Origin: Flavobacteriales bacterium UBA2669
GTDB lineage: Bacteria; Bacteroidota; Bacteroidia; Flavobacteriales_E; Vicingaceae
Length of the DNA stretch: 64,000 nt
Direction of reading: 5' to 3'
Assembly: GCA_002359215.1 (NCBI GenBank)
Contig: DEMN01000013.1
Coordinates: forward strand, 186,001-250,000
This document shows, piece by piece, positions 61,032 through 64,000 of this stretch. Within the stretch, counting starts at the first letter, position 1, and every line of letters begins with the position of its first letter. The position numbers and the translations under genes were made by a program. Under the pieces are notes generated by a model that saw only the letters and a list, made by a program, of their open reading frames with translations, did no database searches and was not told the origin of the DNA.

Positions 61032-62318
61032 CTATTTTTGGGCTTCAACAATTTTCTCCAACTTAATTCCCCTCGATCCTTTAACCAAAATATTTTTATT
61101 TTTAGGATTGTTTTCTACAAACCATTTAATTACTTCTTCGTAACTTTTAAAAAAATGAAGTAATTTATTGTTTTTGTACTTATCTGAAAACGAAAAGAAA
61201 TTATTACCTACAAAAATGGTGTTTAAATGATTATTTGCAGCCTTTTCTATAATAACCAGATGCTCTTCGTCACTTACATTACCCAATTCAAGCATATCTC
61301 CTAAAATCATTAACTTATTTGAAAAATACCCCTCAATAAATGTTTCAATTGCCGCATTCATACTGGTTGGATTAGCATTATAAGCATCCAAATAATAGGT
61401 ATTTCCTCTTATTTCAGCAAACTGAGAACGATTATTAGTAGATACATAATTTGTTATTGCATCAATAATATCTTGTTCATCAACATTAAAATAATCTCCT
61501 ATACATATTGCAGCCATTATATTGGGAAAATTATATTTACCATATAAATTGGTCGTGATTATATTGTTGTTCCATGCAATTTTTAAATTAGGAGAACTTT
61601 CTACTAATTTAAAATCATGACTTTTTGCATTTTCTCCATAGCTAATTCTATTTATTTCAGAAGACAAATCCATTAACAATTCATCGTCTTCATTAACAAA
61701 CAAAATCCCTTCATTTTGCTTTATAAACTTGTATAATTCAGATTTTGTTTGAATAACACCTTCGTAACTTCCAAAACCTTCAATATGAGCCTTACCAATA
61801 TTAGTTATTATTCCAAAAATTGGTTCAGCAATTTTACTCAAAAAATCAATTTCTCCGATATGATTTGCTCCCATTTCTATTATTGCAATTTCTGTATCTG
61901 TCTTTAATGACAATAAGGTTAACGGAACTCCTATGTGGTTGTTTAAATTTCCTTTGGTGGCTAGAGTATTGTATTTTTTAGATAACACTGCAAAAATTAA
62001 TTCTTTGGTGGTAGTTTTTCCATTGCTACCGGTAATTCCTATTACAGGTATTTTAAATTGTTTTCTGTGATGGTTAGCTAAACTCTGTAGCGTGGTTAAA
62101 ACATCATCTACTAAAATAAATTTATCAGATTTAACAACATTTTTGTCATCAACAATCGCATAAGATGCTCCATTATCTAATGCTTGTTGAGCAAATTGAT
62201 TGGCATCAAAATTTTCTCCTTTTAATGCAAAAAAAATACTGTCTTTAATAATATTTCTAGTATCCGTAGAAACATTTTCTTTTTCTAAAAAAAGATAATA
62301 CAAGTCCTGAATTTCCAT
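61032..62318 (-). CDS. murF: UDP-N-acetylmuramoyl-tripeptide:D-alanyl-D-alanine ligase
   Basis: MurF adds D-Ala-D-Ala to UDP-MurNAc-tripeptide, completing the peptidoglycan precursor. About 428 residues from the ATG at 62318. The P-loop is 'VIGITGSNGKTTTKELIF', followed by 'ATKGNLNNHIGVPLTLL', 'IAIIEMGANHIGEIDFLS', 'ITNIGKAHIEGFGSYEGV' and 'YLDAYNANPTSMNAAIETF'. The longer frame to 62381 reads straight through the gldJ terminator hairpin (62334-62364) and is not coding. murF downstream of gldJ also fits gene order I recall in Flavobacterium, though I am not certain of it. Confidence 0.97.
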   Translation of the reverse strand: MEIQDLYYLFLEKENVSTDTRNIIKDSIFFALKGENFDANQFAQQALDNGASYAIVDDKNVVKSDKFILVDDVLTTLQSLANHHRKQFKIPVIGITGSNGKTTTKELIFAVLSKKYNTLATKGNLNNHIGVPLTLLSLKTDTEIAIIEMGANHIGEIDFLSKIAEPIFGIITNIGKAHIEGFGSYEGVIQTKSELYKFIKQNEGILFVNEDDELLMDLSSEINRISYGENAKSHDFKLVESSPNLKIAWNNNIITTNLYGKYNFPNIMAAICIGDYFNVDEQDIIDAITNYVSTNNRSQFAEIRGNTYYLDAYNANPTSMNAAIETFIEGYFSNKLMILGDMLELGNVSDEEHLVIIEKAANNHLNTIFVGNNFFSFSDKYKNNKLLHFFKSYEEVIKWFVENNPKNKNILVKGSRGIKLEKIVEAQK

Positions 62319-62333
62319 ACAAACAAACATAAA

Positions 62334-62364
62334 AAAACCTCTTATGAAATTCATAAGAGGTTTT
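62334..62364 (-). terminator. Terminator between gldJ and murF
   Basis: A perfect 14-base stem (62334-62347 with 62351-62364) and three-base loop with T-rich flank lies 23 bases after the gldJ stop, read on the minus strand. It sits only 15 bases upstream of the murF ATG, so murF needs a promoter there or depends on readthrough. Confidence 0.93.
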
Positions 62365-62387
62365 AATTTTTTATAAGCCAAACAATG

Positions 62388-63890
62388 TTAATATCCTAAA
62401 CCAACCGGACTACCAACTCTTGTCATAGCACATCTAAATCCAATATAAGAAGTAGATTGTTCCTCAGTTAAATACCTTCTTGTTCCAGGAACCATCCAAT
62501 AAGCTCTATCTCTCCATGAAGCACCTTTATAAACTCTAGCTCTATCATTAACTAATGATGTTTCTCCGAATTGATACATTTGTTTTTGTTTATCTAATTC
62601 ATCAAAATCAGAATCTATAGTACCTGCACCAACTTCTCCATAGTACACACTAGATTCCCAATGTCCATCAAGATAATCAATATTATCAGCTGACTTATAG
62701 TTTCTTCTATCTGTTAAATTATCTTTTTCAGTATCAACATCTCTATATTTAATTCTTCCTAAACTATCTTTCTCAGCAATATAACCATCTTCATCCAACT
62801 CTTTAGTTTGGTAAACATTACCTCTAAATGGTCTAAAATCATCATTATCTTCTAATGATAAAGGTCTATAAACATCCATTACCCATTCACTAACATTTCC
62901 AGCCATATTATATAAACCGTAATCATTTGGCCAATAAGCATAAACAGGTGCTGTAACATCTGCATTATCATTTAACCTACCAGCAACTCCCATATTATCA
63001 CCTCTACCTCTTTTAAAATTAGCTAATATTTGTCCAATATATTTTTCATTAGAGTTCCTAACTGCATGACCATTCCATGGGTATAATTTTCTGTCTGGAA
63101 TTAATTCATCTATTGTATTTCCAATTAATCCATAAGCTGCATACTCCCACTCTGCTTCTGTTGGAAGTCTATATTTTGGTAATAAAATACCATCTTCCAT
63201 TTTAACATTTCTAAACTCTTTGTTGGGATCTAAATCAGGAATTCCGTCTACTCTTTTTCCACTTTCATACTGGCCTAACATATAAGCTTCAGTATTAAAG
63301 TTATCTTCATTAATTTGGTTTGGATAATGCTCAAACAACCCTTCTCTAATCAAAATGATTTCATTCACTCTATCTGTTCTCCAAGCACAAAAATCGTTAG
63401 CTTGTAACCAATTTACTCCAACTACAGGATAATCTCTATAGGATGGATGTCTTAAATAATATTCTACATAAGGTTCATTATAAGCTAATTTACTTCTCCA
63501 TACTAAAGTATCTGGCACAGCTTTCTTATATACCTCTGGATAATCTAATGAAAAAACTCTATCTAACCAGTATAAGTATTCTAAATAAGCAAAATTAGAC
63601 ACTTCTGTTTCGTCCATGTAAAAAGAAGAAACTGTAACTGTTCTTGGAATATTATTCCAATCATAATTTACTTCTTGTTCTACTCTACCCATTGTAAATC
63701 TACCACCTTCAATTAAAACCAAACCTGGACCTGTTTCTTGTTCCAAATAAGGTACTTTTTGAAAACCTCCATTTCTCGGATCATTATAATTCCATCCTGT
63801 TGTACTCGATTGTTCATGTTTACAAGAAGTAAAAAACAATGAAGTAATTGCCAATGAGACGAAAATTAAATTTATTTTTTGCAGTTTCAT
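62388..63890 (-). CDS. gldJ: Gliding motility lipoprotein GldJ
   Basis: GldJ is a T9SS/gliding lipoprotein with a formylglycine-generating-enzyme-like (SUMF1) fold. The 500-residue protein has a lipobox 'FFTSC' with Cys 23, then 'GWNYNDPRNGGFQKVPYLEQ', 'GPGLVLIEGGRFTMGRVEQ', 'SSFYMDETEVSNFAYLEYLY', 'PVVGVNWLQANDFCAWRT', 'RLPTEAEWEYAAYGL', 'YNMAGNVSEWVMDVYRP' and 'YKGASWRDRAYWMVPGTRRY'. The long 'SLDYPEVYKKAVPDTLVWRS' insert and murF neighbour favour GldJ over GldK. GldJ stabilises other Gld proteins and is needed for T9SS secretion in F. johnsoniae. The conserved FGE catalytic cysteines are not evident. Confidence 0.93.
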   Translation of the reverse strand: MKLQKINLIFVSLAITSLFFTSCKHEQSSTTGWNYNDPRNGGFQKVPYLEQETGPGLVLIEGGRFTMGRVEQEVNYDWNNIPRTVTVSSFYMDETEVSNFAYLEYLYWLDRVFSLDYPEVYKKAVPDTLVWRSKLAYNEPYVEYYLRHPSYRDYPVVGVNWLQANDFCAWRTDRVNEIILIREGLFEHYPNQINEDNFNTEAYMLGQYESGKRVDGIPDLDPNKEFRNVKMEDGILLPKYRLPTEAEWEYAAYGLIGNTIDELIPDRKLYPWNGHAVRNSNEKYIGQILANFKRGRGDNMGVAGRLNDNADVTAPVYAYWPNDYGLYNMAGNVSEWVMDVYRPLSLEDNDDFRPFRGNVYQTKELDEDGYIAEKDSLGRIKYRDVDTEKDNLTDRRNYKSADNIDYLDGHWESSVYYGEVGAGTIDSDFDELDKQKQMYQFGETSLVNDRARVYKGASWRDRAYWMVPGTRRYLTEEQSTSYIGFRCAMTRVGSPVGLGY

Positions 63891-63923
63891 AACTATTTAT
63901 TTTTAAAACTATTTTAAGATTAA

Positions 63924-64000
63924 CTAAAAAGAAGGACAACTTATTGTTCTAAATCTAGGTTTTTTAGGTTTACAATCAAACTTCATTCCTGTAGAAAACT
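63924..64000 (-). CDS. C-terminal end of a gene cut by the window edge
   Basis: A minus-strand frame enters from the right edge and stops at 63924-63926. Only the last 24 residues are visible: 'FSTGMKFDCKPKKPRFRTIS' followed by 'CPSF'. This could be the end of an outer-membrane protein of the PorP/SprF kind or another T9SS component, since porV, porU and gldJ are neighbours in Flavobacterium as I recall. Too little is seen for a call. It is 33 bases upstream of gldJ on the same strand and probably belongs to the same operon. Confidence 0.7.
   Translation of the reverse strand, partial: FSTGMKFDCKPKKPRFRTISCPSF

Overview
The window is a gene-dense, low-GC stretch of a chromosome from the phylum Bacteroidota, most likely order Flavobacteriales. 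Evidence: type IX secretion (T9SS) and gliding genes (gldD, gldJ), secreted proteins ending in T9SS sorting domains, -7 boxes of the Bacteroidota form TAnnTTTG, few Shine-Dalgarno sequences, a TonB-type receptor with a carboxypeptidase-regulatory domain, and a fused E1 alpha/beta 2-oxoacid dehydrogenase. I cannot name a genus. No gene-free stretch reaches 300 bases. I see no rRNA, tRNA, CRISPR array, insertion sequence, prophage or integrase; it reads as core chromosome.

Layout. 1-5073 (minus): guaB followed by three periplasmic-folding genes (two-domain parvulin, SurA-like lipoprotein, SurA-like protein cut by the window edge). 5197-12732 (plus): a small orphan, a YdeP/FdhF-type molybdoenzyme, hutI and a large secreted M4 metalloprotease. 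12858-13952 (minus): fabD and a tiny cysteine-rich membrane protein. 14101-17939 (plus): RprX/RprY-like two-component pair, arfB, dapF and gldD. 18029-23669 (plus): a T9SS cargo and a beta-propeller/SpoIIE phosphatase. 23783-32479: a lytic-transglycosylase-like gene, a PLP enzyme, a TonB-type receptor, a small operon, slyD, a secreted protein and a ferredoxin. 32533-38053 (plus): LuxC-like acyl-CoA reductase, a cysteine-poor RlmD-like methyltransferase and a repeat-bearing T9SS type B cargo. 38065-46737 (minus): recJ, two surface-related genes, dxs, a sigma factor with an unusual membrane partner, and purB. 46831-50465: small orphan, XRE regulator, metallo-hydrolase, fused E1. 50517-54365 (plus): FeoB-associated micro-protein, YwbE, half-length YehS, LtaS-like enzyme, lipid kinase, SUI1. 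54432-61023 (plus): propeller histidine kinase, small secreted protein, AddB-like nuclease. 61032-64000 (minus): murF, gldJ and the end of one more gene.

How the genes relate. Envelope assembly dominates: chaperones/PPIases, GldD and GldJ for the T9SS, four proteins with T9SS-type C-terminal domains, and cell-wall or lipid enzymes (DapF, MurF, FabD, a transglycosylase-like protein, Dxs, a lipid kinase and an LtaS-like protein). Signalling is by an OmpR-type pair, two paralogous propeller proteins with different outputs, and an ECF sigma factor followed by a membrane protein whose outer part carries a PKD domain and a type B C-terminal domain. That sigma/partner pair (43513-45217) is the best candidate for an unusual system: a possible anti-sigma factor linked to T9SS.

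Starts and stops. I moved the starts of purB, murF, the acyl-CoA reductase and the 35 kb secreted protein downstream. For purB and the secreted protein the upstream promoter box supports the change, and for murF the longer reading frame runs through the preceding gene's terminator. Four genes appear to start with TTG.
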